Source of the DNA: JAJRVM01 sp963700515 | GTDB taxonomy: Bacteria > Planctomycetota > Planctomycetia > Pirellulales > Pirellulaceae | Direction: 5' to 3' | DNA: 64,000 nt | Assembly: GCA_963700515.1 (NCBI GenBank) | Contig: CAVOXY010000015.1 | Coordinates: forward strand, 97,172 to 161,171 | Part shown: piece after piece, positions 18,521 to 28,343 of the stretch | Numbering within the stretch: position 1 is the first letter of the stretch | How the letters are laid out: every line of letters starts with the position of its first letter | Translations under genes and position numbers: made by a program | The notes under the pieces: generated by a model | Databases searched by the model: none | The model's input: only the letters and a program-made list of their open reading frames with translations | Told to the model about the DNA's origin: nothing

Positions 18521-19427
18521 CATACCCGATGCTGAATCGAAGATCCTCCTTTCCACCAGCCAGTGGCTCCAGTGATAACCAGCCGTCATACCCGCCTTTC
18601 TTGAGAACGCCAAAGACGCCTCTGATATCCACGTCGCCCTTACCGATAACCACACCATGCCGGCCGTTCGAGAGTTCGCTCACGTGCACATGCACGACCC
18701 TGTCCAAAACCAGCTTGGCAAACTCGATCGTCGTATCGCTGGGCACATTCGCGGTGTCCAGATTGACTTTCAGGCGCTCGTCGTCGACCAGTTCGAGGAT
18801 CTTCATGAAATCGGCGATATTCGTACCGATGACAGGGTGGTTTTCGAGCGCGAGCATCACTTGTTTTTCTTCCGCGTAGTCAAGACATCCTCTCAGACCG
18901 TCGGCAATGGTACGCATCGCGGACTCCTTGGCGGCGTCCTTAAACGGTCCGACAAGCGTATGACTTGCCGCTGTCAGCCGCACCCTATTAGCCCTGAATA
19001 TGAGCGCTGCGTCCACCGCGTGCCGGACGTGTGCGATGGCCTCCTCCCGCTCATCCGGATTGGAGAAATTGGATTCGATGGTGTACATGGATGCCCTCAG
19101 TCCCGCATCGTGCATGACATCAGCCAACCGTGCCATGCCCGATGCGTCCAGACCTTTGATAAACGGTTCGAAAATCTCGGTTCCGTTGAGACCGAACTCC
19201 ACCGCCATGCGTATCCAGTCTTCATAAGACATGGTCTTTTCCGTATGCATCTCTTTCCAGAAACAAAGCGGAATACAGCTGAATCCCATCATGCCCGCCA
19301 CGTTGACCGTTTCGGCGCCAGCCACGTGCCGAGCCATGATCTGTGGAAAGATCGCACCAGCAGTCGCCAACGCGGCGACATCTTTCAGCAACCGTCGGCG
19401 TGGGATCCTCGCATTCGACTTGTTCAT
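18495..19427 (-). CDS. Tat-exported sugar isomerase/epimerase-like TIM barrel
   Basis: 310 residues. The start at 19427 shares a base with the upstream stop (TGATG). The N-terminal 'PRRRLLKDVAALATAGAIF' is a twin-arginine-type signal. The barrel is of the xylose isomerase-like/AP endonuclease 2 class: 'GTEIFEPF', 'RVRLTAAS', 'VMLALENHPV' (metal-ligand Glu), 'LKVNLDTANV' (Asp), 'VVHVHVSEL' (His) and 'GWLSLEPL' (Glu) give the expected divalent-metal site. Planctomycetes have many such proteins; the sugar substrate is unknown. It is translated together with the small conserved gene upstream. Confidence 0.75.
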   Translation of the reverse strand: MNKSNARIPRRRLLKDVAALATAGAIFPQIMARHVAGAETVNVAGMMGFSCIPLCFWKEMHTEKTMSYEDWIRMAVEFGLNGTEIFEPFIKGLDASGMARLADVMHDAGLRASMYTIESNFSNPDEREEAIAHVRHAVDAALIFRANRVRLTAASHTLVGPFKDAAKESAMRTIADGLRGCLDYAEEKQVMLALENHPVIGTNIADFMKILELVDDERLKVNLDTANVPSDTTIEFAKLVLDRVVHVHVSELSNGRHGVVIGKGDVDIRGVFGVLKKGGYDGWLSLEPLAGGKEDLRFSIGYVRDAWNEA

Positions 19428-19882
19428 CACGGTCGTTCTCGCTGGTCTTCGATGACCGCTGGCTTGGTGAGTTCGGTTGCTTCGGAACTGTCTTGGAAAA
19501 TGGCCTTTTGGATCACGCGGTCCGTGACATTGGATAAATACTCCTGCAAAATATCGTCCAGTTCGAGAAACTCTGGCCACAGCGTAGTATCAACGAAAGA
19601 CTTCGAGACCTTGGCCATGACCGTGGTGTGCCGTTGGCCGCGATAGCGAAATGGTGCGATGCCGTAGCGCCGCAGTAGCGCTGTGAACAAGCGTCGCGAC
19701 CAATTGTCCGGCATGGAAAACTTGAACTCGACAGGAGGATCCTGTTGTTCGCAGCGAGCCAACTGCGCGCGTATGGCGTTGATCGCATTGGCCGCCGCGA
19801 CGCGCTCACCGGCAACGTCCGTCCGCGCGTGCAGCGCTTCGACACGCTGCAATTTCTCGAGCAACTGCTCGAAGTTGTTCAT
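19427..19882 (-). CDS. Conserved hypothetical protein, 151 residues
   Basis: The start at the ATG at 19882 ('MNNFEQLLEKLQRVEALHA') gives a coherent soluble protein: an N-terminal helical pair, 'FKFSMPDNWSRRLFTALLRR', 'YGIAPFRYRGQRHTTVMAKV' and 'FVDTTLWPEFLELDDIL'. I recognise this as a conserved bacterial family without known function. The longer frame to 20020 overlaps the neighbouring HzsA-like gene and is unlikely. The stop TGA overlaps the next start as TGATG, implying coupled translation with the isomerase-like gene. Confidence 0.7.
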   Translation of the reverse strand: MNNFEQLLEKLQRVEALHARTDVAGERVAAANAINAIRAQLARCEQQDPPVEFKFSMPDNWSRRLFTALLRRYGIAPFRYRGQRHTTVMAKVSKSFVDTTLWPEFLELDDILQEYLSNVTDRVIQKAIFQDSSEATELTKPAVIEDQRERP

Positions 19883-20009
19883 CGTTGTATTCTCCTTCGC
19901 AAGAAAGTGTGGTCGTCCGCAGCAGATGCTTTGTACGGAGAAGAAATATTGCTGGACATGCAGTGAGTGTGACCATGTTGCGGTACCGACGGGACCGTCC
20001 CGGTTGGTC

Positions 20010-23000
20010 TCACTCGGCATTGTCGTTGGCGAGGTGCAGCTCGGGGGAGTAGTTGTCCCAGAGCGGGCAATTCAAGCTGATCCAGGTGGTCAGTGTACGG
20101 CGTTCCTCCAGAGTCAACTGCAATTGGCTACGTTCCTCGGAGCTCATGGCGGCATCGTTGTGCCCCCTGTCAATCAACTCCACCAAAGGGCTGACAGCCG
20201 CGCCGAATGTCAGGGGTCGGGCCACCGGCACGGTCCAGCTTTCACCCCACCACGAATCGAAGAAGTTCACCAGCGGAGGCCGATCGGGATTGGCCCGCGG
20301 GCGGACCAGAGTGGCGAAGGAGGCGGGAACACCTCGGGTGTCGCGCCGCGCCGACAAATCAAGTCCGCCTGCCGGCTTCTCACTGCCATGACAGACAGTG
20401 CAACGACGGTCGAGGATTGGTTGGACGAGTCGCTCATAAGCAAAGGGACCGGCGCCAAACGGTGGCGGCTGGATCGTGCTCGGGTCGCGCTGGAGCGCCA
20501 GCAGACTTGGCGTGCCGCAGGGGGGCGCAGTTCCGCGCGGCTCGTGGCAACCGATGCAACTCAAGCGTTCGCCGCGCTTCAGATCAATGTAACTCCGCAT
20601 TCGCTGGATTTCGTTGTAGTTTTCATCGAGTGCCTGGAAATAGAGTGGGCGCTCGGCAGGAACGAGGAAATGGGCCGAGCCATCGGCTTCCACGGGCACG
20701 GTTCCATACACGTACTTGGCTTGTAACGAGGGCGCGGGCTTACCCTCTTCCCACGGGGCCGCGTAGAGATTCATGAAACTTCCGTGTCGGCGGCTAAATT
20801 CCTGCTCCGTCACGCCGTCTTCGTAATTGCGGTGTCCTGCGGCATCTCGCTCGCCCATCTCCTCGACAATCTGCAGGTGTTTGATGCGCCCGCGCGGCAC
20901 GGCGTCGGCCAGGCCCTGGTAGACGTCGGCTAACACCACGGTGGCGGTCGGCGAGGCCGGCTCGACTTGCTCTCCGGCCAACGGCGAGGCTACCACGAGC
21001 GGCCGGTTGCGCGGCACAATGGGAATCGCTTCCACGCAAGAGAACTCCGGGTCGCGGTAGACCAAGTGCCGCTCGGTGGTCGCTGACGCCCAGTACGTAC
21101 CGAGGTTGGGCGGAAACTGATCATCTTGCAAAGGATGCTCTTTCGTGCCCGGTGCGATCGAATTCGAGAGCGGATTGATCTCAAATAGCCACAGCCCAAA
21201 CGGCTCGTCCGGGCCGTAGGAAACCAGACACCAATGGTCGTTCAGCGGATAGGGGGCAAAGCAGCCGTGGCCGTAGGTCACCTCCGGCGCCAAGTTGAGA
21301 ATTCCCTCGGGATTGTTTACACCGCGCGTCGGATCGATGACCGCCAGCGGCCCATAGCTATTGCCGTTATGGGCGGCCAGCGTACAGACGATTCGCTTCG
21401 TACCCGGGATCTCACGGGCCTGAAGCATCGATACGGGATGGATCAGATTGTTGCCAAAAATCTGCCGCGCTTGCGTTCCGTCAGGGAGGATCGACCAGAG
21501 GGCCTGGACGAAAATCGCGGTCTTGTCCAGATACTCCCACCGCGTGTAGAGGATGCGGCCGTCCGGGAGCACGTCGGGCGTGAACTCGTTAACGTTGTTG
21601 GCCGTCAGCGGCCGGGGCTCTTGGCCGTCGGCATCCATCACGAAGAGCGTTGCCGCCTGAACCCAAAAACAGAGCGCGCGCGACTTGCAGCGCGTCGAAG
21701 TCAATCCGATTCGTCCGTCGGGCAGATAGAACGGGTCGAGGTCGTGGAATGGCCCGTTGGTGAGCTGCCGTAGGCCGCTGCCATCCACGTTCATCTCATA
21801 GACGTGATAGAAATCGTTCTGGCTGGGTCGAAAGGAGAAAACGACGCGGTTGCCGTCAAAGGACACATCGGGATCGCGGCAGATCCCTTCCTGGGCATCG
21901 AAGATCTTGGTGAGCTTGCCCTGCGGGCTCACGGGGGCGAGCACGAATATCCCGCCGCCGGGACGATACGGCCCGTCGCTATGTTCGGTGTAGATGTGGC
22001 TCGGCTGAAAAGCATGACGCTTGACAAACAGCAGCCGATCGATCTGGCGGCCCAGTTCGGTCAGCGTCAGCTGCCCGCGGAGAGATTCGATCGCCGTGAG
22101 CCGCTCCCAGGGCGATGTGTCGTCCGCCGACGAGACGATGTTATCGAGTTGACGCTGGCACTCAGAAGCGTCGACGCTGTTTGCGGTGCTGATTGCGATC
22201 CTGCGTCGCAGCGCGTCTGCTTCGCGGACCACCTGCGATTCCGCCCGCGACTGAGCGGCCAGCCGCTTTTCTTCATCGACTGGTGTGAAGACATCGGCAT
22301 AGCGCGTTCCGAAACGGAGTTCGTCGACACAGTGCGTGGGCGAGTTGCCCACAAAACGCGCCAGCGCGATTCGATCGAAACGAAAATCGCCATGGAGTAT
22401 TGCGGTCACAGAGGCGGCCGATTCGTCCGTGTGCGACTCAGGGTTGCGGTACACCTCCACCGTATCGCCATGGTTCGCGCCGAACGTGAACTTGACCACG
22501 ATCACGTTCACCTGCGTGTCCTCTGGCCCCAATGACTGGAACTGCCCCGGCTCCATGTCCGTCCGGCCGTTGTTGACCACCGACGCGGCACCGTAACAGG
22601 CCGAGTGGGCTGGATCACTACGATCATCGTGTCCGATCTCCAAGTTTCTCCGCTCGTCACCGCTGCCGGACTTGAATTCAAACGCGTAGTAGCGAAGGTA
22701 GCCTGGCAGAGCAGGATCCGTGGCAGGGGCCACGGAAATACGTTGTAGGAAGCCGACGTACAACGTCTTGCCCGCTCGCCCGATCAGTCCCTCCTCGACC
22801 AATCCCGTCTTGTCGAACACACCGCCAGGCCTGACGTTCAGGCTGCGGCCGATGCGGCTGTTGCCGCTTAACATGACATGGTTGTCGAAGTATGCCCACT
22901 GAGGCAGCGTCGCTTCCCAGGGCACGGTGCGCGCGATTCCTGCCTCCGTCTGCCACGGGCCGCTCCATGGCGAGTCGTCGGCGCTGCCACGCGCGCCCAA

Positions 23001-23117
23001 GACGCCCGGCGGAAATCCTTCGTAGACGAGCAGCTGGGCCCGGGCCACCGCAGATGAACCGATCACCGACAAGGCCGTCATGCAGACAATTGCCCATCGC
23101 CCGATACGATGTCTCAT
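20010..23117 (-). CDS. HzsA-like exported propeller protein with two c-type haem sites
   Basis: 1035 uninterrupted residues. The ATG at 23117 has gaggaaa upstream. A signal peptide ends at 'SAVARAQ'. Residues about 30-280 form a LamG/concanavalin-like domain, followed by a helical linker. Residues about 370-750 are a PD40-type propeller with the landmarks of the hydrazine synthase alpha middle domain ('DPDVSFDGNRVVFSFR', 'LPDGRIGLTSTRC', 'FTPDVLPDGRILYTRWEYLD'). The C-terminal part carries two haem motifs, 'CIGCH' and 'CTVCH'. Non-anammox planctomycetes carry many such relatives, so hydrazine synthesis is not implied; a periplasmic redox enzyme is the safe inference. Confidence 0.8.
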   Translation of the reverse strand: MRHRIGRWAIVCMTALSVIGSSAVARAQLLVYEGFPPGVLGARGSADDSPWSGPWQTEAGIARTVPWEATLPQWAYFDNHVMLSGNSRIGRSLNVRPGGVFDKTGLVEEGLIGRAGKTLYVGFLQRISVAPATDPALPGYLRYYAFEFKSGSGDERRNLEIGHDDRSDPAHSACYGAASVVNNGRTDMEPGQFQSLGPEDTQVNVIVVKFTFGANHGDTVEVYRNPESHTDESAASVTAILHGDFRFDRIALARFVGNSPTHCVDELRFGTRYADVFTPVDEEKRLAAQSRAESQVVREADALRRRIAISTANSVDASECQRQLDNIVSSADDTSPWERLTAIESLRGQLTLTELGRQIDRLLFVKRHAFQPSHIYTEHSDGPYRPGGGIFVLAPVSPQGKLTKIFDAQEGICRDPDVSFDGNRVVFSFRPSQNDFYHVYEMNVDGSGLRQLTNGPFHDLDPFYLPDGRIGLTSTRCKSRALCFWVQAATLFVMDADGQEPRPLTANNVNEFTPDVLPDGRILYTRWEYLDKTAIFVQALWSILPDGTQARQIFGNNLIHPVSMLQAREIPGTKRIVCTLAAHNGNSYGPLAVIDPTRGVNNPEGILNLAPEVTYGHGCFAPYPLNDHWCLVSYGPDEPFGLWLFEINPLSNSIAPGTKEHPLQDDQFPPNLGTYWASATTERHLVYRDPEFSCVEAIPIVPRNRPLVVASPLAGEQVEPASPTATVVLADVYQGLADAVPRGRIKHLQIVEEMGERDAAGHRNYEDGVTEQEFSRRHGSFMNLYAAPWEEGKPAPSLQAKYVYGTVPVEADGSAHFLVPAERPLYFQALDENYNEIQRMRSYIDLKRGERLSCIGCHEPRGTAPPCGTPSLLALQRDPSTIQPPPFGAGPFAYERLVQPILDRRCTVCHGSEKPAGGLDLSARRDTRGVPASFATLVRPRANPDRPPLVNFFDSWWGESWTVPVARPLTFGAAVSPLVELIDRGHNDAAMSSEERSQLQLTLEERRTLTTWISLNCPLWDNYSPELHLANDNAE

Positions 23118-24255
23118 GGTTTCCTCTCGACTTCGAGGATTGTCACGGAGTGTGGCAGCAGTACCACACTAACGCCAGCCAACGCCAAACTCGTTGTCTG
23201 GGGGGTACTAGTACTGCCAGGTTGGGCCGATCAATCTCATTGTAGGTGTCCGGCGAGTCGCCAGCCAGCATGGTGGCTTGGTGTAGTGCCGGCGCGTCGA
23301 CGGATCCGCTGCCACGCAATATCGTCGCACCAGGTCTGTCCGATCGACTCGCACCACCTGCTGCCGGGCTTAGTTAAGAGGGAAAAACAACTTCGGCGTT
23401 TTCCGATTTCCGCCGGCAGGGTGGCACTGGCTGAGCGAGCACACAAATAGCAACCATCACGACGAGTCAATTGCGAGCGGAGCCAGTGCTGAAGCGTGTT
23501 GTCACGCTCCACTTCCAGCGGCCCATCCGTGAAGTGGTCAGCGGGGGTTTACCTCCACACTGGCTCCGCTCGCGGTAAGCGTTTCTCATTGTTCGCAATG
23601 TCTTCGGGCTGCTGGCCAGCGGCAGCGAAAAGTCAACGGGCACGAGCAGGTTCACTCGGACGGTTCCGTCGTGCAGCGTGACGGCATGTCGGGCATACTC
23701 GCTCATCGCCAAGCCAGCGTCGTGAAGGCAGCACCACCACGACTCTCAGGAAAGTGCCACCCATCCACAATACGGAATTTATTTTTCCCACATTCCTTAG
23801 TTCACGTTGCGGTTGTCCGAGAGGACTCCATGATCCGCTCGCAGCCGGTGGCTCGATAACAACGGACAGGAATTTTGCACCCCCCACCCTGGGTGCAATC
23901 TGCGACGGCCCTAGTTACGGATTTTCCCACGCTATTTTCACCTCTTCGTGGTGACGTGCAGAGGCGAGCCAGTCAAACGCTTCAGGTACTCGATCAGCCG
24001 AGGAGATGCCGTTCAAGGCCCATACCGTAGTGGGAGTTCGTAGACATTGCCCTCACCGGCGGGCAAAGCGTGGTTGTTCTCATTGCCACGTTGACTTCAA
24101 CGGTGCGTAGGTGGAGACTAGAGTGTATGCGTGGGCCGGCGCGGGTTCGGACGGAGTTCATTCGGAAAGAGCGGGTTAACTCGGGGTGCACGTCATTGGC
24201 TCCGTGAAGGGGCGGAGTTACATCATCTCAATCTCAAATGGAGAGGTAACCAGCC
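23118..24255. other. 1.1 kb stretch without intact gene
   Basis: Only short frames on both strands. On the reverse strand about 23,940-24,090 two pieces read protein-like in neighbouring frames ('VYELPLRYGP', then 'RLIEYLKRLTGSPLHVTTKR' to a stop), so an old gene may have decayed here; I cannot name it. The inverted repeat at 23,473-23,573 is listed separately. The promoter of the downstream Tat-protein gene must lie near 24,150-24,240. Confidence 0.4.
23473..23573. repeat. Perfect 16-base inverted repeat around a 69-base spacer
   Basis: gcgagcggagccagtg at 23,473-23,488 is exactly complementary to cactggctccgctcgc at 23,558-23,573. It could be the ends of a small palindromic element or a stable stem; the 69-base loop holds no gene. 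Confidence 0.55.
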
Positions 24256-25291
24256 ATGGCAGACAGAATTGACCGTCGGTGTTTTCTGGCGAGGGGTGTC
24301 CTCGGCGCGGCAGCGGTTGGCGCGGTGCACAGCAGCATCGAGGAGAAGACACTGGCAGCCGCCATCGAGGACGGGACGGCTCAGACTGCGCAGGCTGACA
24401 AGCCCAAGACCGACATTCCTCCCGGCAGCCTGCCCTGCGGCAAGATCGGCAACGTGTCCCTCAGCCGGCTGTTCATCGGCGGCAATCTGATCGGCGGTTG
24501 GGCCCACAGCCGCGACCTGATGTACGCCTCCAAGCTGTTCACGTCCTACAACACCGAGGCCAAGGTCTTCGAGACCTTGGAACTGGCCCAGGCGTGCGGC
24601 ATCAATACGATCCAGTTGGATCCGGCCTGTTGGGAGTCGGTGACGAAATACAACGAGCAGCACAGCCCCAAGATCCAGACCATGGTCTGCGTCCCGCTGA
24701 TCGAGGACAAGACCAAGATGAACGACGAGATCAAGCGGCAGGTCGACTTGGGCGCCACGCTGCTCTATTCGCACGGCGGGGTCGACCGACTCGCACATGA
24801 TGAACGGCGGCACGATCGACGTGATCGGGCAGATGGTCGACCTGATCAAGGCCCAAGGCGTGCCTGCCGGCGTCGGCGGCCATTCGCTGAACATGCCCAT
24901 CGCCTGCGAGCAGGACAAGGTCGACCCCGATTTCTACGTCAAGACGTTCCACATGGACCGCTACTGGTCGGCCACGCCCGAGGAGCGGCGGAAGGAATAT
25001 GACTGGATGCGGGGCAACGCGTCCGACCACGACGCGAACAACGACAACATGTGGTGCAACAACCCCGAGGAGACGGCGGCCTTCATGGAGACGGTCGAGA
25101 AGCCTTGGGTGGCGTTCAAGGTGATGGCGGCCGGGGCCATCCCGCCGCAGGTGGCGTTCCCCAACGCCTATCGCAACGGCGCCGATTTCATCATCGCCGG
25201 GATGTTCGACTTCCAGGTCGAGGCCGACGTGAAAATCGCCATCGAGAGCCTGCAGAAACTCAACAGCCGCAAGCGGCCCTGGTGCGGCTAA
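24256..25291 (+). CDS. Tat-exported aldo/keto-reductase-like TIM barrel (one frame break)
   Basis: About 345 residues. 'DRRCFLARGVLGAAAVGAV' is a Tat-type signal. The mature part begins 'CGKIGNVSLSRLFIGGNLIGG', which resembles the N-terminal strand of aldo/keto reductases, and continues as an alpha/beta barrel ('ACGINTIQLDP', 'GATLLYSHGG', 'WVAFKVMAAGAIPP', 'ADFIIAGMFDFQVEADV'). The AKR catalytic Tyr/Lys set is not clearly present, so it may be a non-redox relative. A lost G in the run at about 24,778 explains the frame change ('SHGG' to 'STDSHMMNGG'). The ribosome site is ggagagg. The following gene starts 18 bases downstream, so they are probably one operon. Confidence 0.65.
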
Positions 25292-25308
25292 GCCGTGGGC
25301 CAGTTCCC

Positions 25309-28203
25309 ATGATCATGAACACGCATCGAATCTGCATGTCGATGGTCGGACTCGCTGGCGTGCTATTGACGATGATGGCCTTTGTGACCACGGATGCCGG
25401 CGAGCCGGAGTTCGTGTTGCAGAACGAACTGTGCCGATACGTGGTCGGAGGCGACGGCACGAACGTCTATTTCGGTACGCCGGATGGCCAGCACAACGTC
25501 TGTCAGCCGGGCCATTCGTTTATGCAGGTGTGCATCGATGGACAGATATATCCGGCATCGAAGGTGCGGTTCGATCCACCATCGTATTATGTCGAGTTCG
25601 CCGGGACGGGCGTAACGGTCCGTGTACGGGGTGAGGCGAAGCCCGACTACCTGGCGCTGACGGTCATGCAGACCGAAGGCGAAAAGATTCAGTGGTTGCG
25701 ACTGGCCAACCTGCAAACGGACATCACGCAAAGCGTGGGGACGCTGGTCAATGCTGCCTGGGACGATAAGTTCGCCGCTTGCGTGCTCGCGTGCAACGAT
25801 CAGACCGAGTCTTTTGGTGCGGATGGCGCCAAGGGGCACCTGTGTGCTCAATGTTATCCCGAGTTCGGCCTGGTGGGGGCCCGCGTCGCCATCATCGGGC
25901 TGCCCACCGCCGTGCCCGAACCGGACCGCACGCTGCTGGCGGCCATCGGACGTGTCGAGGTGGCCGAGGGACTGCCGCATCCGCTGCTCAACGGCGTGTG
26001 GTTCAAGGAATCCCCCGAGCGGTTTCGATCCTATCTGATGGTCCACGATCTTGGCGAGGGGAATGTGGATGAAATCATCCGCATTGCCCGCAGCGGCTTC
26101 GGCTGCATCGAGTTCTATCCGTGGCGTTCGACTCCCTCGTATGAGATCAACTTGTCCCTCTTTCCCAATGGCCTCGAAGGTCTCAAGACGGTCTGTGACA
26201 AGATCCATGCGGCCGGCATGCAAGTCGGCCTGCACGTGATGCAGGGCCTGGTTGGCTGGGGTCCAAAAGACGACCCGTATCTCGTCCCCGCGCGGATCCG
26301 CGACTGTTGCAGGTCCGGCAGGGAGTTCTGGCTTCCGACATCGACGCGCACACGACGACGCTGGTCCTCGAGGCAGCGATCTCCGACTGGGCGGACCGCG
26401 GCGACCTATACGTGGACGGCGAGATTATCCGTTACGCCACACGGACGGACACGCAATTCACGCAATGCCAGCGAGGGCTATATGGCACAACGGTGACTGC
26501 GCACCCGGCAGGTACCCGTGTCGGACTACTCGAGAACTGTTTCCCGATCTGGGGAAACACGGTTTACTGCCCGGATATCCACACGAACATGCCGGACGAG
26601 ATCTGCGATCGTCTGGCCAACGTGTTCAATGCGGTGGGTGCGGACATGTCGTATTTCGACGGGGGCGAGGAGTTGCTCAGTCAGCTACCCCGTTGGCACA
26701 ACTTGGGCACCTTTGCGTTGGGTGTCCAAAAGCGACTCAAGAAGCCGGTCTTTCTGGGCGGCAACGCCTGCTATACGCATTTGTCCTGGCATGTCATCAC
26801 GCGGGGCAGCCCTCACTACGACCCTATCCACTTTGGTCGGCGCGAATACACGCTGCGATTCAAGGGCGTCAATCCCGCTAACCACGCCAAGAACCTGTTA
26901 ACGGGCGACGTGGGCTGGTTCGCGCCTCACGCACATTCCCTGACCGCCGACGCGGTCACTCCGGATGAAGTGCTGTTGTTATGTCTGAAGGCTCTGGGAG
27001 GTAAGGCACCGATTTCCTTCAGTGTCAGTGCGGCGAACCTGTGGAAGAACGAGCGCATGCCGGAGATGCTGGAGATCATCCGAGCCTGCGATGAGCTGAA
27101 GCAGCGGGAGTACTTCAGCCCTGCCACACTGGCCGCGCTGGCCCGTCCTCGCGCTGAGTACGATCTGCAGCAGCGGGCGGAGGGGCAATGGGACCTGAGG
27201 CCGCTCAAGTTCGGCCCCTCCACAGTGGTCAACGCCGCTGTGGAAACGCGGACGAATTGGGACTATGAGAACCCCTACGAGGCTCAGACGCCCTTCATCC
27301 GCATCCGCGCCCGCAACCGATTGGCAGCCTACGGCGATCCCGGCAACGTGGTGCTCGTCGATCCGGCCCAGGGCAATCCGTTCGCGGCGGAAGGTACCGC
27401 GGCCCCCGACTTGACTCAGGAAGTCCTGCCCGCCGACGAAACCACCCCGGACGGCGGGGCGGCGTTGAGCTACCTTGCCTCGAACCGAAGCGACGGGCCA
27501 TCCGGTTGGACCAAGGTCGCTGCCAAGTTGCCGGCAGCGGTGGATATCTCCCGGCACCGGCGCCTGGGACTTTGGGTGAAGGCCAACGGCAGTGGCGGCA
27601 TCTTGAACGTGCAACTCACCGGCACTGATGCTCGCCGGGACCACTATGTGCCGCTTACCTTCACGGACTGGCGGTATGTGGAGTTGGAGACACCCGAGGA
27701 CGCTCGCTTCTGGGAATACTCCTGGCCCCTCTCGTGGACCGACCTGTTTTACACGGATTGGTCGATTTATAGCGCGACGCGCGAAGTTGATCTCTACTTC
27801 AACGGCATCCCGGCTCGTTCCGAGGCCAACTGCCTGATCGGACGTATTGAAGCGTTGGGGGAACTGCCGGGACCGCTGCGGTCGCCAACCCTCCACGTGG
27901 GAGACGCGGTGCTGGCTTTTCCTGTGGACCTGCAACCCGACCAGTACGTAGAGCTGGACTTCGCCGGGCGCTGCCGGCACTTCGACCCGAACGGGAAGGT
28001 GCTGGCGGAGTTGATTCCGTCGGGAAGGCATCACGCTGCAAACGGGTCCCAATCCGTTGCGGCTGACCTGTGTGGCAGAGGGAGAGTGCACGACGCGCGC
28101 CGAGGTGACATTGAGCGTGCGAGGCGCTCCGCTTGATGGGGTGCGTCGCTCCGGTGTTACCGGCCAGACAGCTCGCTATCCTTCCCTCACCGCGCCGCAG
28201 TGA
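25309..28203 (+). CDS. Large exported TIM-barrel protein, glycosidase-like (two frame breaks)
   Basis: About 964 residues joined. A signal peptide is followed by a beta-sandwich (about 30-220, 'FVLQNELCRYVVGGDGTNVY'), a TIM-barrel-like region ('YLMVHDLGEGNVDEIIRIA', 'GCIEFYPWRS', 'HAAGMQVGLHVM', 'VGADMSYFDGGEELL'), and C-terminal beta domains. The Asp in 'YFDGGEE' sits where related GH36/GH31-like barrels keep a catalytic acid, but I cannot assign a family. Breaks lie near 26,310 ('DCLLQVRQGVLASDIDA' resumes) and 28,025, after which the C-terminus reads 'ITLQTGPNPLRLTCVAEGE' to the stop at 28,203. The start at 25309 has only a weak ribosome site. Confidence 0.55.
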
Positions 28204-28343
28204 ACCGATGGTACCGACCACGCGCCGTTACGGGGAGATCTGATCGAAGTCATCGTTCAACCTCTTGTCGAACTGGAGTCAAGGTCAACAACGCTCCCAT
28301 CCCACACCGATTTAGAAGAAAAGGGGTGAACATGATCAAGAGA

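Noticed and set aside
19683..20726. 347-codon forward open frame across two genes
   Set aside because: It overlaps the conserved 151-residue protein and the HzsA-like gene in antisense and has no start signal.
20010..23117. Evidence for anammox metabolism
   Set aside because: Only a resemblance to the HzsA middle domain exists. No hydrazine synthase beta/gamma, hydrazine dehydrogenase or ladderane genes are in the window, and such relatives are common in non-anammox planctomycetes.
26979..28091. 370-codon reverse open frame
   Set aside because: Shadow of the large TIM-barrel protein; high-GC third positions keep the opposite frame open.
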